Assembly: GCA_020698575.1 (NCBI GenBank)
Contig: CM036242.1
Coordinates: 6,733,254-6,797,253 of the forward strand
DNA from: Bostrychus sinensis
Taxonomy: Eukaryota > Chordata > Actinopteri > Gobiiformes > Eleotridae
DNA length: 64,000 nt
Reading direction: 5' to 3'
The notes beneath the pieces were generated by a model. The model was not told where the DNA came from and made no database searches. It saw only the letters and a program-made list of their open reading frames with translations. Below, in pieces: positions 24,763 to 36,222 of the stretch (position 1 is its first letter; each line of letters begins with the position of its first letter). Both the position numbers and the translations under genes were made by a program.

Positions 24763-25430
24763 GGGCCATATTTACTAAGATGGGTGCTAAACTGCGAGTG
24801 CAGTGAGAAAATATGCGGCCGCTATTAATGTGTGTGTTGCGCGTGAATTACTAAGACAAACTGCGTGGCGGTGACAGTGCAAACAGATGGGGCGGAGCTA
24901 TTTAAACGGCATCATTGCATGTATTGTTTTGCATCATGGAAGGTGCGGAAGTGGAACACAAACGGAAGCAAAAATTTAACCAAGAAGAGCTGAAAGTGCT
25001 GGTGAATAATTTTTTCATCCGTCATGGCAAATAGATCTGCACGCGTGGCAAACTCTCTAACCCTACGTATTTGTTCATTTCTTCTCCTTCGTCTCACACG
25101 AATCACAGCAGCCATCTGTGCAAAAGATTAGCACGTCCTTCTCCAACGTGCTACATTTATACGCTATTTTCACACGCAAAGTCATGGTGGGCCTTGATAA
25201 ATAATATTGCAGGCGGTAAATGAATGAATTTGCATTTTCTCCGCCTTCCATTTTGCGCACTCTGGGAAGAACGCCTCAGTTTACAGATTCATTAGGTCAT
25301 AGGAGCAAAATCTGCATTGCCTTCGCTCTGCTCCTGTAAGACACGCAAATCTCAACTGCGTCTGGGTTTGCTCCAATTTTAGCGCATCTTATTCAGTTAG
25401 CGTGCAGCTAACCTTTGATAAATCTGGCCC
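24763..25430. mobile_element. PIF/Harbinger-type element with TAA duplication
   Basis: The ends GGGCCATATTTACTAA and (reverse complement of right) GGGCCAGATTTATCAA are inverted repeats flanked by TAA on both sides (24760-24762, 25431-25433), as expected for PIF/Harbinger. On the plus strand at 24936-25034 a short frame reads MEGAEVEHKRKQKFNQEEL and then KVLVNNFFIRHGK-stop. It resembles the start of the Myb/SANT-like second protein of these elements. No transposase is left. Confidence 0.75.
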
Positions 25431-25689
25431 TAAATCTTGATTGGAACTGAAATGAAAATCAATGTTTTCCGCCAAACAAATGTTATCGATCATACCTAGT
25501 AGCAGCCTAGACGCTTGAAACTGCATCACGATTCATTTTCATCTTTGCCTGATTAAAACCTTAACTCTTTTGAATCCATATTTTTGTTAACAAATTACAA
25601 GCATTGTTACATGCCGCTTGTTTTATCCTTAAAACCTGTTTAAAATGCCATCATTTTTGCAACAACATCAGTCTTCTGTCTGTGAATAA

Positions 25690-25870
25690 TGCCTCCAGAT
25701 ATATTTTCTTTGATGCCCTTGATAAATCAGATAACGTCTGCTGAAAGAACTCATTTGCATTTTCTTCAGCTTGGATTTGGGGCATTCTGCAGAAAACACT
25801 ACATTTTACATATTCATGAAGGCACAGGGGCAAAAATCACCTGTGAGAGATGCTCGCCTAAAATGATCAT
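25690..25870. repeat. Fragment related to the 24763-25430 Harbinger element
   Basis: Blocks such as 'cttgataaat', 'catttgcattttct' and a lowered-identity copy of the following 100 bp recur in the same order as in the element just upstream. Confidence 0.5.
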
Positions 25871-26539
25871 GCAGACTGTGACCTTGTTCCATACTTTGAG
25901 CTTACCATCTACTCTGTACACACAAGCATTTCTAAACTAGCAGCACTGGCCACATAGCGCAATGGTAATGACATGCAGGAAATCTTATTATTAAGGTAGA
26001 AAATGCTCTATCAAATGACCTCACAGTGGTAGAAAACAGAAGAAAAAAACAACAACTGCATCACCAAAAACAAAATCCATTGTTTTGTATTTTGACCCCT
26101 CGAGGAGTTTGTATCTTTGAGGCATCCCTATCTGACAGTGGTCCCAATTATTTTTTCCTTGGGCCAGTACTGACGTTTACAGAAAATGTTATCAGTATCT
26201 GACTGATTTTAAGTTATTTTGCTAAACAGACCATCAACCAAACCAATGGCGTAGAAATATGGAAGCAAACTCATCACGTTTTGGATTTTAAATGCCTTTT
26301 AATTTCTACCATTGAATTTTTAACACTAAAATAAGAGTCTGAATTTTAGTAACTAAAATTTCAGTATCTAGTTTTCACTGTATTTTTTCAGTGTTAAAAA
26401 AGTTCAGTTCAGTGTTGCCTTTAAAAAATTTGAAGTATATAATTTCAAGTCCTCAAATTCGACTGACAGCCTTGTTTTATTCCGCGACCTATACCAAATC
26501 TAGGTGTTGTTCCATGGAATAACTTCACCGAGCTGTTGC

Positions 26540-27097
26540 ATCCTTTATAGAGTGTTTTGATTGCGTTTATAAATCTTTCGCCAAAACCAAAAGTGTTGAG
26601 AGTTTTTTTTATGTTTTTGAAGAATCAATTAGCAGAGGCAAACTACCACGCTCCTTACAACAAGGGCTAATACAATTAATTCCCAAACCAAACAAAGACA
26701 AATTGAGTATAGAAAACTGGAGGCCAATAACTTTACTTAATAATGATGCTAAAATATTTGCTTCAATTTTTGCAAAAAGATTAAAAGATGGTTTAGAAGA
26801 AATAATTGATGAGGAACAATCTGGATTCATGGCAGGTAGAAACATAATTAATAATGTGAGGCTAATAATGGACTTAATTGATTATAATGAACTCATTGAA
26901 GAGGACAGTCTTGTTTTGTTCGTCGACTTCTACAAAGCCTTCGATACAGTTCACCACCAATTCATAAGTCAAACTCTCAACACTTTTGGTTTTGGTGTGA
27001 AGTGCCTTCCTGTTTCAGTGAAGTGCCTTCCTGTTTCAGTGAAATGCCTTCCTGTTTCAGTGAAATGCCTTCCTGTTACAGTGAATTTCATGTATGT
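26540..27097 (+). pseudogene. L1/Tx1-like reverse transcriptase fragment
   Basis: The frame starting near 26703 reads MSIENWRPITLLNNDAKIFA, then GFMAGRNIINNVRLIMDLI and LVLFVDFYKAFDTVHHQF. These are reverse transcriptase motifs of L1-type LINEs (NWRPITLLN; the catalytic F-x-D-F-x-K-A-F-D block). It begins abruptly, and its 3' end runs into a 21-bp tandem repeat, so only part of the RT domain remains. Not functional. Confidence 0.85.
26998..27081. repeat. Four tandem copies of a 21-bp unit
   Basis: TGAARTGCCTTCCTGTTTCAG repeated four times (units starting at 26998, 27019, 27040 and 27061) with one or two changes each. Because 21 is divisible by 3 it extends the upstream RT frame with a 7-residue repeat (KCLPVSV). 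Confidence 0.95.
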
Positions 27098-27488
27098 GTG
27101 AGAAGTTTTCATGTGTGTGTGTGAGCCTCCTCACACTCCTGTGAGTAGCCTCCTCTCACTCTTCCTGCAGAGCTGTACCGCTGCTGATGCTCACAGCTGC
27201 AGGAGCTGCGCATGGATGTGGCTGCGCAGTTGAGGTCCTTTACTGACATGGTCACCTGCACATGTGCCTGACCAAAGATCAGCCTAAAATTCAAAAACTG
27301 GCCAATGGCGGATTGTCTAAAAAATGCAAAAATAGGCCTGATATACTGGCCAACCAATATATCGGTCAACCTCTAATTCAAAGGCATTTAAAATGAAAAA
27401 TGTGATAAGACAAGTTTGCTTTCATATAGAAAACATGACCTCCTTTGGTAGTTCAAGTTTAAATCAACACTTCACTTGATTGTAAACT

Positions 27489-28155
27489 AAAGGAAAAAAA
27501 GAAACGCACCACTTTCATTTTCTCAATTTGTCAAAAAATATTACAGCCAGTAAAAAATTACAGACTACAATGAGTTTAGTACTATTCTGAGTCAAAATGA
27601 AATGACTGTTTTCCTGGTTCCGGTTGATTGATTTTGATGAGCAATAACAACTGTATTTTTGTATTAATCACCTCTGTCTGGGTCATGAGTAAAACTCAGA
27701 GATGAATTGGACCTGTCCTCAATTGTGCACAACCATTCCCTATAAAAAGACACCAAAATGGAAAAAAAAGCACATTTGTTCACAATGCCACGACTCCTGC
27801 AACCAGAGAGAGATTGGCAGCCATTGGCCTGCTTCAAGCTGAAGGAGCACACGGCTGTAGCCAGGAGTTTGGAGTCCATCACTCTACTGTTGTACGCCTC
27901 GCTGAGCGTTTCCACTCCACTGGATCCTCCAATGACCATCCCAGATCTGGTCGACCACATGTCACAACTGCTGCATTATTATTGTTTGGTCATGTTATTG
28001 TTATTGAAACTGTCATAAGCATTGATTAATTGGGTCTGAATATGAGGGACGGGTTTATGGTTGATGTGCACATGGAATATTTCCATCAAAAATAAGTAAC
28101 CAAACAAAAATGTGGTAAAAAAGCAGTGGTACGTTTCTTTTTTCCTTGATTGTAT
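27489..28155 (+). pseudogene. Internally deleted Tc1/mariner-like element, HTH part only
   Basis: The ends 'aggaaaaaaagaaacgcacc' and (reverse complement of right) 'aaggaaaaaagaaacgtacc' are inverted repeats. Between them, 27814-27975 encodes MAAIGLLQAEGAHGCSQEFG, then HHSTVVRLAERF and RSGRPHVTT. That is the N-terminal helix-turn-helix and GRPR-type region of Tc1-like transposases. The catalytic part is absent. Confidence 0.75.
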
Positions 28156-28167
28156 TATGCCAATACT

Positions 28168-28362
28168 GGGGCAGCAGTAGCTCAGTTGGTAGAGACGCTT
28201 GCCCACTAGCCCGAAGGTTGGCGGTTCAAGCCCCCGCAACTGGCAATGCATACTGTCGTTGTGTTCTTGGGCAAGACACTTAACCCACCTTCCCTTCTGT
28301 GTAAAGTGCTTTGGGTGACTTGTGTCATAGGTAAAGCGCTGTATAAATATGATTCCCTTTCC
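28168..28362 (+). mobile_element. tRNA-derived SINE
   Basis: The head has Pol III box A (tagctcagttggtagag, from 28178) and box B (ggttcaagccc, 28223-28233). The tail has 'ttgggcaagacacttaaccc' and 'aagcgctgtataaat', the LINE-related tail of fish SINEs. It is flanked by a perfect 8-bp target duplication CCAATACT (28160-28167 and 28363-28370). It is a SINE, not a tRNA gene. Confidence 0.9.
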
Positions 28363-28370
28363 CCAATACT

Positions 28371-30016
28371 ATGACTATTTCTCATGGAAGGAAGTTTACT
28401 ATTGAATGGAGGCTATTATTAACAGCAGCAGAAATATTGGAAATGATTTCATATTCTTTGAACTTCACCTAAAGCCTTTACAACGCCTTCATAGTGCGAC
28501 ATGACCTGTGAGTCAGATATGAATCAATAGCTATGTGGTTAAAGACAGAAGTGTTGTCACATCACTTCAGCATGAGAATGGTATGAACAGTAAGTCCAAG
28601 TATATTAGTGGTTTTAGAGTCATTACTGAAAGGTCTAAATGTACAAAAGTAACATACCAGTAACAATGTAGTAAGTGAAATGCGGCTCTAGTGTGGATGC
28701 TATATATAAAGTGAGTGTGGAGAGAGCTGGGTGAGAAGCACCCATCCTACACTGACAGCCTAATTAACACTTCATTGCTCCAAAATAGCAATCTTTTGTG
28801 TCATCCATGGCTGTGCATAACCAAAAGGACACTGCAAGAACTGTCACAGCAAAAGGACGTGTCATCAAATCATTATGTGCCGCGGCTGACATTTTCTGCT
28901 TTCAGTCTGGGAAATGATTGTGCAGTATGAACTAACACAATGGATTATGGTTCAATTTGCATTTGGGAGCAGATTTAAAAGGGGAAAATCTTTTTAATAC
29001 TTCATTACTGACTTTAAATGACTTCAAATTTTCTGGTTCATGATTTTAAAAGAGCTAGATAGGTGTTGCACCCAAGTTTGTGTAAAGTTACACTGAACCC
29101 CCCTTACCCCACTAACTTCATTTCTGCTTTTTTCCTCATCAGTTTAGATTATAATTGCTACACAGTGGGGCTGGGCGATATGACCAATCTATTTTATTTT
29201 TTTTTTTTTTATTATTATTGTATGGCATTACATAATGTGTGTGTGTTTTTGTTGTTGTTTTATACTTACTTTACAATATGGTGGAGCATTTTGCCTTTTT
29301 TCTTAGGGAGTGCTAACACATTTATTCAGGTTTGAATCCTTAAGGGTTTTTGTTTGTTCACTGACTGAATAATGAATGCATTGATGTCAAATTGCAAACA
29401 GCTTTAATATGTTGTCTTAGCAAACCATCTATCCAAACACAATATAATATAGATAGATAATAAAAGTAAAAATAAAATATATAGTGAAGAATTCAAAGTT
29501 AGCATAAAAGATAAAGAGATATAAATAAAGTGTAGATTACTGTTACATCCCCTTACTTTATTTAACTGTGGGCTACTACCAAGCTGGATTAAAGAGTTTG
29601 CAAGGTAACTTCTGGGTTAGGCCTGGGTTTTCCACAAAACAAATCTGGTTTACTTTGACTTTTATACACTTTCTATCAAGTTAAAGAGCACGAAATAATT
29701 TCTAGTTCAAGATATAAAGACGTCTTTGACCCCATGAGAAACAAGCTGCCAGTGAGAAGGAGCATGATGGGCTGCAGCGCTGACAGTGTGAGTGTGAAGA
29801 CAGTGTCAGGGATAAACTAAATACATTTTGTAACATCTGGGACACTTTAACACAAGTATAGAGACTCATATTTTGCTTGAACTGGCATTAATTTGTCGTC
29901 TTTCTTTTGTTGTGCTCAACACAAGTCTGTTAAAAGCTCCTCCAGGTGTACTTAAACGATCCCACAGAGTACTTTTTTCTTTTGTGGAAATTCATACTGT
30001 CTTCTTAAGTCAACTA
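28371..30016. other. madd intron 3-4, unassigned part
   Basis: No gene or complete element. A 'ggggctgggcgatatgacc' fragment at 29167 is like the ends at 44369/45210, a truncated MITE end. Confidence 0.4.
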
Positions 30017-30424
30017 CTGTTCAAAAGTTTCTTTTAGTCAGACAGGAGTGTTTGTTTACCTGCTTTACTAGTTTCGGGTACTTCCTGTAGCCTTCGTCAG
30101 AAGCGTCACGTGATGTCGCTGTGACGTGTCTTGTAGGCTGCTTATGTTTTGTCAGACAGTAGGGAAATTAGGAAACGGGCACCAGGGACTATGAACCGGG
30201 ACGAGGGAGCCTACACCTTATCCCACACCTGGGATGCGGTCCTGGAGAGGGTGTCAGACAGTAGGGGGCGCAAGCTTTCCCTACTGTCTGACAAAACATA
30301 AGCAGCCTACAACACGTCACAGCGACATCACGTGACGCTTCTGACGAAGGCTACAGGAAGTACCCGAAACTAGTAAAGCAGGTAAACAAACACTCCTGTC
30401 TGAATAAAAGAAACTTTTGAACAG
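30017..30424. mobile_element. Inverted-repeat element with about 150-bp arms
   Basis: The arms at 30017-30167 and 30273-30424 are near-perfect reverse complements, starting ctgttcaaaagtttctttt and including 'cctgctttactagtttcggg' and the cagacagtaggg motif. The spacer of about 105 bp contains 'cacacctgggatgcggtcct', shared with 60240-60575. Each arm contains a ctgacga...gaaac motif reading outward toward the element end (plus strand in the right arm, minus in the left). Family uncertain; 3' ends resemble tails of fish retroelements. Confidence 0.8.
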
Positions 30425-30824
30425 ATCCCACAGAATACGCGTCCCAGGGCATGGCTTTTAGCTATACCCAAACCTTTATTCCTTTATTCAACATGATTTA
30501 CAGTATATTAATATCATGTAAGAGAAATAAAGAGGTATTCGGTAAGAAATGGCATACCTCCCAGTCCTAAAAAAGAAAGACTAGAGTGCAACATAATATG
30601 AATGAATAATTTCAGCTATACTAAAATCACTAAAAGTTAATGATTTTGGTGCATCAATGAAAAGATGCAACAAATTTAAACTGGCTTTCTGAATATGATC
30701 TAAAATTTGAGATGCAAAAAGATTTACACCCCTACTCATGTGCTTGGTGTTGAAGAAATAAAGCAATGTGAGCATGGGTACTGTGTGTATGGTATGTTGA
30801 TATTATGGTAGAATGTGATATGAA

Positions 30825-31421
30825 TAGAGATGTGACGTTCATGAACAATCCGAATCTTTTGAACGGCTCTTTAACGTGAATGATAAGAGCCGAGTCATGG
30901 TGGCACAGGAGCTGTTCTTTTTTCCTTCAGTTTTTTTTACTCTCGTATCAAAATGAACAAGCTTCTTTGTTTGCCTCCCATGAAAAAAACTCATAAGAAA
31001 ACGTAGAATACAAGCCCGAGAGAGAGTCATACGGAAAGAGATGAGGAGAGAAGGGAGAGGAGCACAGGTCGCATGCTCAGACGCACATTACTCTGAAGTC
31101 TCTCGTTGTAAACCGTGTGTGTGCATGAAATTTTACTGTTGCCTGCTTAGTTTTTATTACTGACATTGTTTTTGCATGAACATATGTAAATGGAACACAT
31201 TTGCACATTTTGGCTATATTATAAATCCTAAATGGTGGTCTCTATGTAGAGGTTTATGATGTCACCATTAGAGAATTTAGTCCAAACATGGTAATTTTAT
31301 GATTATGTATTATGTTATTATTATGTAAATACACAAATGAGCCAGTCCTTTGAACAGCTCTTAGAAATGAATAGATCTCAAAGCTTCGGCTCCCGTTAAA
31401 GAGCCATAAATCCCATCTCTA
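30825..31421. mobile_element. hAT MITE, TAGAGATGTGACG ends
   Basis: The left end TAGAGATGTGACGTTC and the right end (reverse complement TAGAGATGGGATTT) are flanked by a perfect 8-bp duplication GATATGAA (30817-30824, 31422-31429). The interior has 'aacggctctttaacg'/'gttaaagagcc' inverted motifs. No transposase. Confidence 0.85.
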
Positions 31422-31552
31422 GATATGAAGCATTGGCCACAGATAAGGTGACAAAATGTTCTACCACAAACATACCATAAACAGTTGATTATAAAAGCAA
31501 AAGATGGGAGAAAAGACAACTTCAGAACAGTGGGGACATTGTTTCTTCTAGC

Positions 31553-31885
31553 TAGAGCTGTCGTGGTGAGGGAATTTCCCTGCAGTAATTACATGCGACT
31601 CAACACCGCGGTGTGCGGTATAAGCGCTATAGCATAAGCTAAAAATAACGCCTGAAAAAACTACTTTCTCAACATTAACCCTCTGTTCTCCACTCCCAGC
31701 GTCTCTGAGTGCGTATACGTGCGTAAACATTAAATGCTTCATAGTTTATAGTAAAATTAAACTGTGCATCCCATTGGTGTCTCACTAAAATAATAAACTG
31801 CGGTTACCGCAGTCGCTTGTGCCCCCATGCGGTTGGATTGATCACAGTGCGGTATAACAATAATGCGGTCACTGCGACAGCGCTA
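31553..31885. mobile_element. hAT MITE, TAGAGCTGTCG ends
   Basis: A 333-bp element with inverted ends TAGAGCTGTCG / (reverse complement) TAGCGCTGTCG and a perfect 8-bp duplication CTTCTAGC (31545-31552, 31886-31893). 'gcggt' motifs recur inside. A related left end occurs at 43977-44085. Confidence 0.88.
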
Positions 31886-31893
31886 CTTCTAGC

Positions 31894-32985
31894 TCTTTCT
31901 GCGTGCTTTATGTTGTTGTATAGAGCCAAATGGTTAATAAATACTTAGCAGTGCAAGATGATAGTGTAGACAGTTTTGATTATTACACCCTACGATTACA
32001 AAAATTATGTAATCGAGAAAAAACGATTAATAACACTAACTTTGAAGTGTTTTCAATGCGCGCTCATGCTCCGCCTCTCCCCTCTTAAAACTTAGCTACG
32101 AGCTAGGCTACATGTGGAAAGTTGTTAGCAAAATTATGGCAGAAAAAGAACGGGAGAAACGCATGGTTATGCCGGGGTTGTGGAAACTATCCCCTACTGG
32201 AGAGGAAAGGATGGTTGTCTAATAACACGGTGAGTGCAGTGGTTTGATGTTTACTTAGCATTTTGGCTGTGGTTGTGCGTGGACAAGTTGTGCATGTATG
32301 GTTTAACCTGTGGTGTTTGATTTTATCAGCTACCAGTGCACACCTGAGCGCTGTGGGTGTATCTAACTCTCGAATTCATGGCTAAACCATGCCCTGCAAC
32401 TGTTTACAATTGGCTTTTGTTGTTATGGTGTTGGGGTGGTGTGGCCGTGGGGCAGAGCCAGCGGTCGCTATAGGCAGAACAATAAAATGGGACTGCGTTA
32501 GTCTCTGCCTTGGTGCACTGGTCTTCCCCGGGCTGGTGTCTGCCTCCCTCAACCCGTTCAATGCCTCCCGGTGTCGTGGGCTTAAACACGCATTGTAACA
32601 TAATCAAAAGCAGCTGAAAACTGCGTTAAACTAAAGAGATTAACTGGGCATGTGCGCGTCTGTGTACCGAGGGTCCCAGCGGTGTCTCAGTGGCAAGTCT
32701 GCCCAGCCTCAGAGCACTGGAGTCGGGCTTGGGCTCAGAAAAAGTGTGCCGTCTCATCCAGCTCAAACAGGGCTGGTGTTGTGAGCTTCCATGAGACAGA
32801 GCTGATAACAGTGTGTATGTGTTTGCACACGTACAGTTAAAGGGGCGTAACACATGCCTCAAATGCAGTTACGAACCGCGTTAGTTTGTAACAAAAAGGT
32901 GAACTAACTCATGTTTAAAGTCATGTTCAGCTGCTCTAAACCTAATATTTTTATGCTATGAAGGTTGACCAGCAAGTTTTATTTA

Positions 32986-33016
<31 letters not shown>

Positions 33017-33300
33017 GCCTGTAACTCTAATTTAAATAATATAGGCTACTTACTAGACTACATACTTGAAACAAGGAATTATTTTATTTGTTGAATAATT
33101 GCTATAGTTCTATGTTCATAACAGTGTTCATATCACTCCATTTGGTTACAGAAGAGAACTTTGTTTATCTAATATTTTGCACTTTTTTGTGTGCAAAAAT
33201 ATATATTTTACATTGTTTTGTTAAGTTAATCAATAATCGTTTAGATAATCGTGATTTCAATTTTGTCCATCGTCTGAATATATTGTAAATAAGGTGGTCC
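31894..33300. other. madd intron 3-4, GC-richer unassigned part
   Basis: 32390-32870 is GC-richer than its surroundings but has no conserved frame or splice-bounded exon that I can support. The outer parts (31990-32040, 33225-33260) carry 'aatcg' motifs of a MITE-like kind, so this may be the interior of a larger decayed DNA transposon. Confidence 0.3.
32991..33015. repeat. (AAT)n microsatellite
   Basis: About eight uninterrupted trinucleotide units. Confidence 0.95.
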
Positions 33301-34230
33301 TGATTCTGGTATTTTATTTATTTATTTATTTTATTTTATTTTATTTTTTTATTTATTTATATGGGACAGCATGTATTAATGAACAGCAGCTAGTGCCGTA
33401 AATACACCAGATTATAGCTCAGAGCTAATTTCCATCTGTAGTCCTCACTCACATTCACACCAGGTCCACAGTAGGACTCTGGATATACAATGGATCGATT
33501 TAAGGCTCTCAGTCAGTGTGCATTACATGGAGGATTATGGTGTTGTGGCAGTAATCCGTCACTACGCTTACATGCAAGTCATAAAAAACGAATTATTGCC
33601 TTAGCCCGATTATAGCAGGAGTTTTAAACTTAACCAGGAACTCCGATTGGGAGCGCAATCCCCTGAGTTTCCCTTTTTCAGAGGGCAGCAACTGAATAAT
33701 GCAATCCATGTTAAACTACTGCAGCATGTATACAGCATACTCTGATTCAGCAGCACTCAGTACTAAACAGACAAATACAACATTAGTCCAGTGTTTAAAG
33801 ACAGTTTCAAAGGCATTTTTAGACCAGTGAAGAGTTATTTTATGCCACTGGCTACCTTGTGTTTTAATGTCTTGGTCCAATGTGTTTAAAAGTGAAAGAC
33901 TGTAGCAACTCTGATATATGTTTATGGGGCTTATTGAAGCATATGTACCAAGTGAGGAATGCATTTTTATAACTTTAAGTTTTACTTAGTAAAGTCAAAG
34001 TATTACTGTTTATATTTTGTAGTAAACTATGATTACTGTATAAATTAGCCACCTTTATTAGTATTTAGCACTACTGGTTAATCCCCAGACCACTTGCCCC
34101 ACAGTGCAGTATTCACAGTAATTCAGATCTCGGCTCTGCATATAGAACGAGACAGAGGTCTGAAGAGTTATATGACTGAGGACGGACTATGAGCATAGTG
34201 GGAGTATGCTCTGCATGTAAACATAGGGAG
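33301..34230 (-). repeat. LINE-tail repeat, copy 2
   Basis: The minus-strand 3' end at 33301-33455 reads actacagatggaaattagct ... acggcactagctgctgttca ... then a TTTATT-type simple repeat on the plus strand. The same tail is joined to the 5S-like head at 61304-61432. Blocks at 33570-34230 match 14080-15010. No frame is open. Confidence 0.65.
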
Positions 34231-34654
34231 TGATTTGACAATAATAATTATTTTATAAAATTTAGTATAGTATATTGTCAATAAAAAAGGTATATTTTAT
34301 ACTAAACCTAAAATCCTACAGTAGAATTGTTGTTACACTCCTACACAGAGAACAAAGTTGATTTGATACACAAACAAAAACACAAGAGGAAATGGTGCTG
34401 CATTATCATTCTCTGAGAAAATAAAATGCAAATTGAATCTCAGATTGTTTCTCGCCGGCTCCTGAGTGTGTGACCCAGCAGTCTCTCAGATGACTTCCTT
34501 ATTCCTTCCCTGCAGTCGTGACTATTGTTCTGTGTTCTGCTGTTATTGCTCCATATATAGCCGTCTGTGGGTGGGCCACTCTCGTCCCGTTGACCTGTTG
34601 GCTCTGACATTTCGCTGCTGAATGCTGCTGCGATTGGCTCTGGCCTGTCCTTTT

Positions 34655-34715
34655 TGTAGACTGTAAACTGAATTGCCCTTCTGGGATAAATTAAGTCATT
34701 CTGAGTTGAAAGAAA
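34655..34715 (+). repeat. Short LINE-tail fragment
   Basis: Contains 'attgcccttctgggataaat', a common 3' end of fish RTE/Rex-type LINEs. Confidence 0.5.
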
Positions 34716-34879
34716 GGTTTTATATGCCTTGGGGATAGTAATTCAGTTAGTCTTTTACAATCAAGAGATAATTCCTAAAAGCTGTCAGCTTGCCAGGTTT
34801 CTCAAACTAAATTGATCTGCAATCAGTATAAAAATCTGTAACTTTAAAGCAATGCCCAAGGACTAAAAGTGGAAAGTAA

Positions 34880-35110
34880 TTAGATATTTTTACTCAAGTA
34901 ATTCACCTATGTACATCTTCTATAGCATACTTTAACTAACTACTGTAAATTTAAATGTACTACTTTCTACTTTAACTGTAAATACTTTATTTTCACTCAC
35001 AAATAACTTTTTCTTTTGTCTTTTTTCTACTTGAGTAAAATTTGAAAGAACAGTCCTTATTACTATTTTGAGTACTGTTATACTTCTGGTAAAATCTCTT
35101 CTCCTTGCGC
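34880..35110 (-). repeat. Dispersed low-complexity repeat (ACTTTTACTTGAGTAA type)
   Basis: Rich in 'tacttt'/'acttgagtaaaa' motifs, as found in a common fish repeat. No ORF. The flanking intron DNA to 35592 is otherwise unremarkable. Confidence 0.4.
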
Positions 35111-35592
35111 TGCCAACAACCAACTTTTCATCCGTCACAAAAACATAGCACTTACTTTCCTGCAAGTTGTGAATACGGAATCCAAAATACTAATTCTTAA
35201 AATTCCTACCCCGGATTTACCTTTACCATCAATTTCTCATCAACATAAAATTGGTAACAGTTTATCTAAGAAAAGTGAGCCTTGTAATTAAATTGGAATT
35301 TCAATCTGATTTTGTCAAACAGATGTAAACCTATTTTCTGAACCTTGCTGTTCTAATTAGAAATCAATGAGGAAACCTAGAATGAATGTGAAGCTGATTC
35401 TGCAATTGCACAGCTCTCGTCTTGTCTGCTAGATGCACAGATTTTAAACAGGATGACAGACACTGAAGGCACTAAAGAGCACAATAACATCTCATTTCTG
35501 CGGCTAAGCAACAAAAGACAAACAGAACACCAGACACCAGTAACTGTGAAGCCAGCAGATGGCCAATGTGCAGAGTCAATAATCACACTCAC

Positions 35593-36222
35593 CTCTGAGC
35601 GGCTCGGGGGAGGCCAGCACGCTGCGTTAGCCTCTGACTGCAACAGTCCACCAGTCTCTTCAGGATATACAGGCATTCCCTGAAGGTAGAGAAGAACGGG
35701 TAGTGACTGAGGATGCACAGGGAGGTCAGGGTGCTGTTCCGGTTCCGGGCGGCCATTTTGGCATTGCGTCGTTTGTGCTGTGGGGATTTGCTGCTGTTCA
35801 TGTCGCTGCCTAGCTGATCCCTGTCTTCCCCAGAGGCAGGTAGATCAGCGTTAGGGGGAGACAACGCCGAATTGGGGCCTGTTCCGCTGCCGTCCGAGCT
35901 CTCGCTGGCGGTCTCTGCCCCCTGTGAAGTCGTGTCTGTGTGGCCGCTCTTGTCTTGTCGAGGACGGTGGTGCCCGCGCTGGAAAGAGCGGTAGAAGTTG
36001 ACACATATGCCATAGCGAGTGATGCCTGAGTCCTTGTCTGTGAGAGTGAAGACAAACGAGGAGTCGTCTCGTAGGCTGACGCGCCGCTGGCGGATGCTCA
36101 GGCAGCCCTCGGGTTGGCAGAAGAACACCACGTCTGGAGGGAGGGGGAAGTCCTGGTGGTCCTCCAGAGGGTAGCGCCGCAGCAGCTGAGGGGTCTGGGC
36201 CACACTGTCACTGCTCGGCTGC
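35593..36222 (-). CDS. madd: madd exon 3: main part of uDENN domain
   Basis: This is the largest exon (630 nt, codons 20-230), entering and leaving in phase 2. It begins with QPSSDSVAQTPQLLRRYPLE and includes the conserved stretches DVVFFCQPEGC, FVFTLTDKDSG and TRYGICVNFYRSFQ of the uDENN fold. A Ser/Gly/Asp-rich, probably disordered insert follows (about residues 90-160). The conserved RNSTLTSLCILSHYPFFSTF segment then closes the exon region. Acceptor ttcattag and donor AGAG/gtgagt are canonical. The intra-domain insert is the least conserved part of the N terminus. Confidence 0.97.

Noticed and set aside
28168..28250. tRNA gene
   Set aside because: Boxes A and B are present but the rest does not continue as a tRNA. 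A LINE-type tail and a perfect target duplication show it is a SINE.
30275..30424. Functional hammerhead ribozyme as a firm annotation
   Set aside because: The core order is present but stem II has a mismatch and stem I pairing could not be established by eye; kept only as a hypothesis.
35453..35683. 76-codon open frame on the plus strand
   Set aside because: Overlaps madd exon 3 antisense and lacks any family resemblance.
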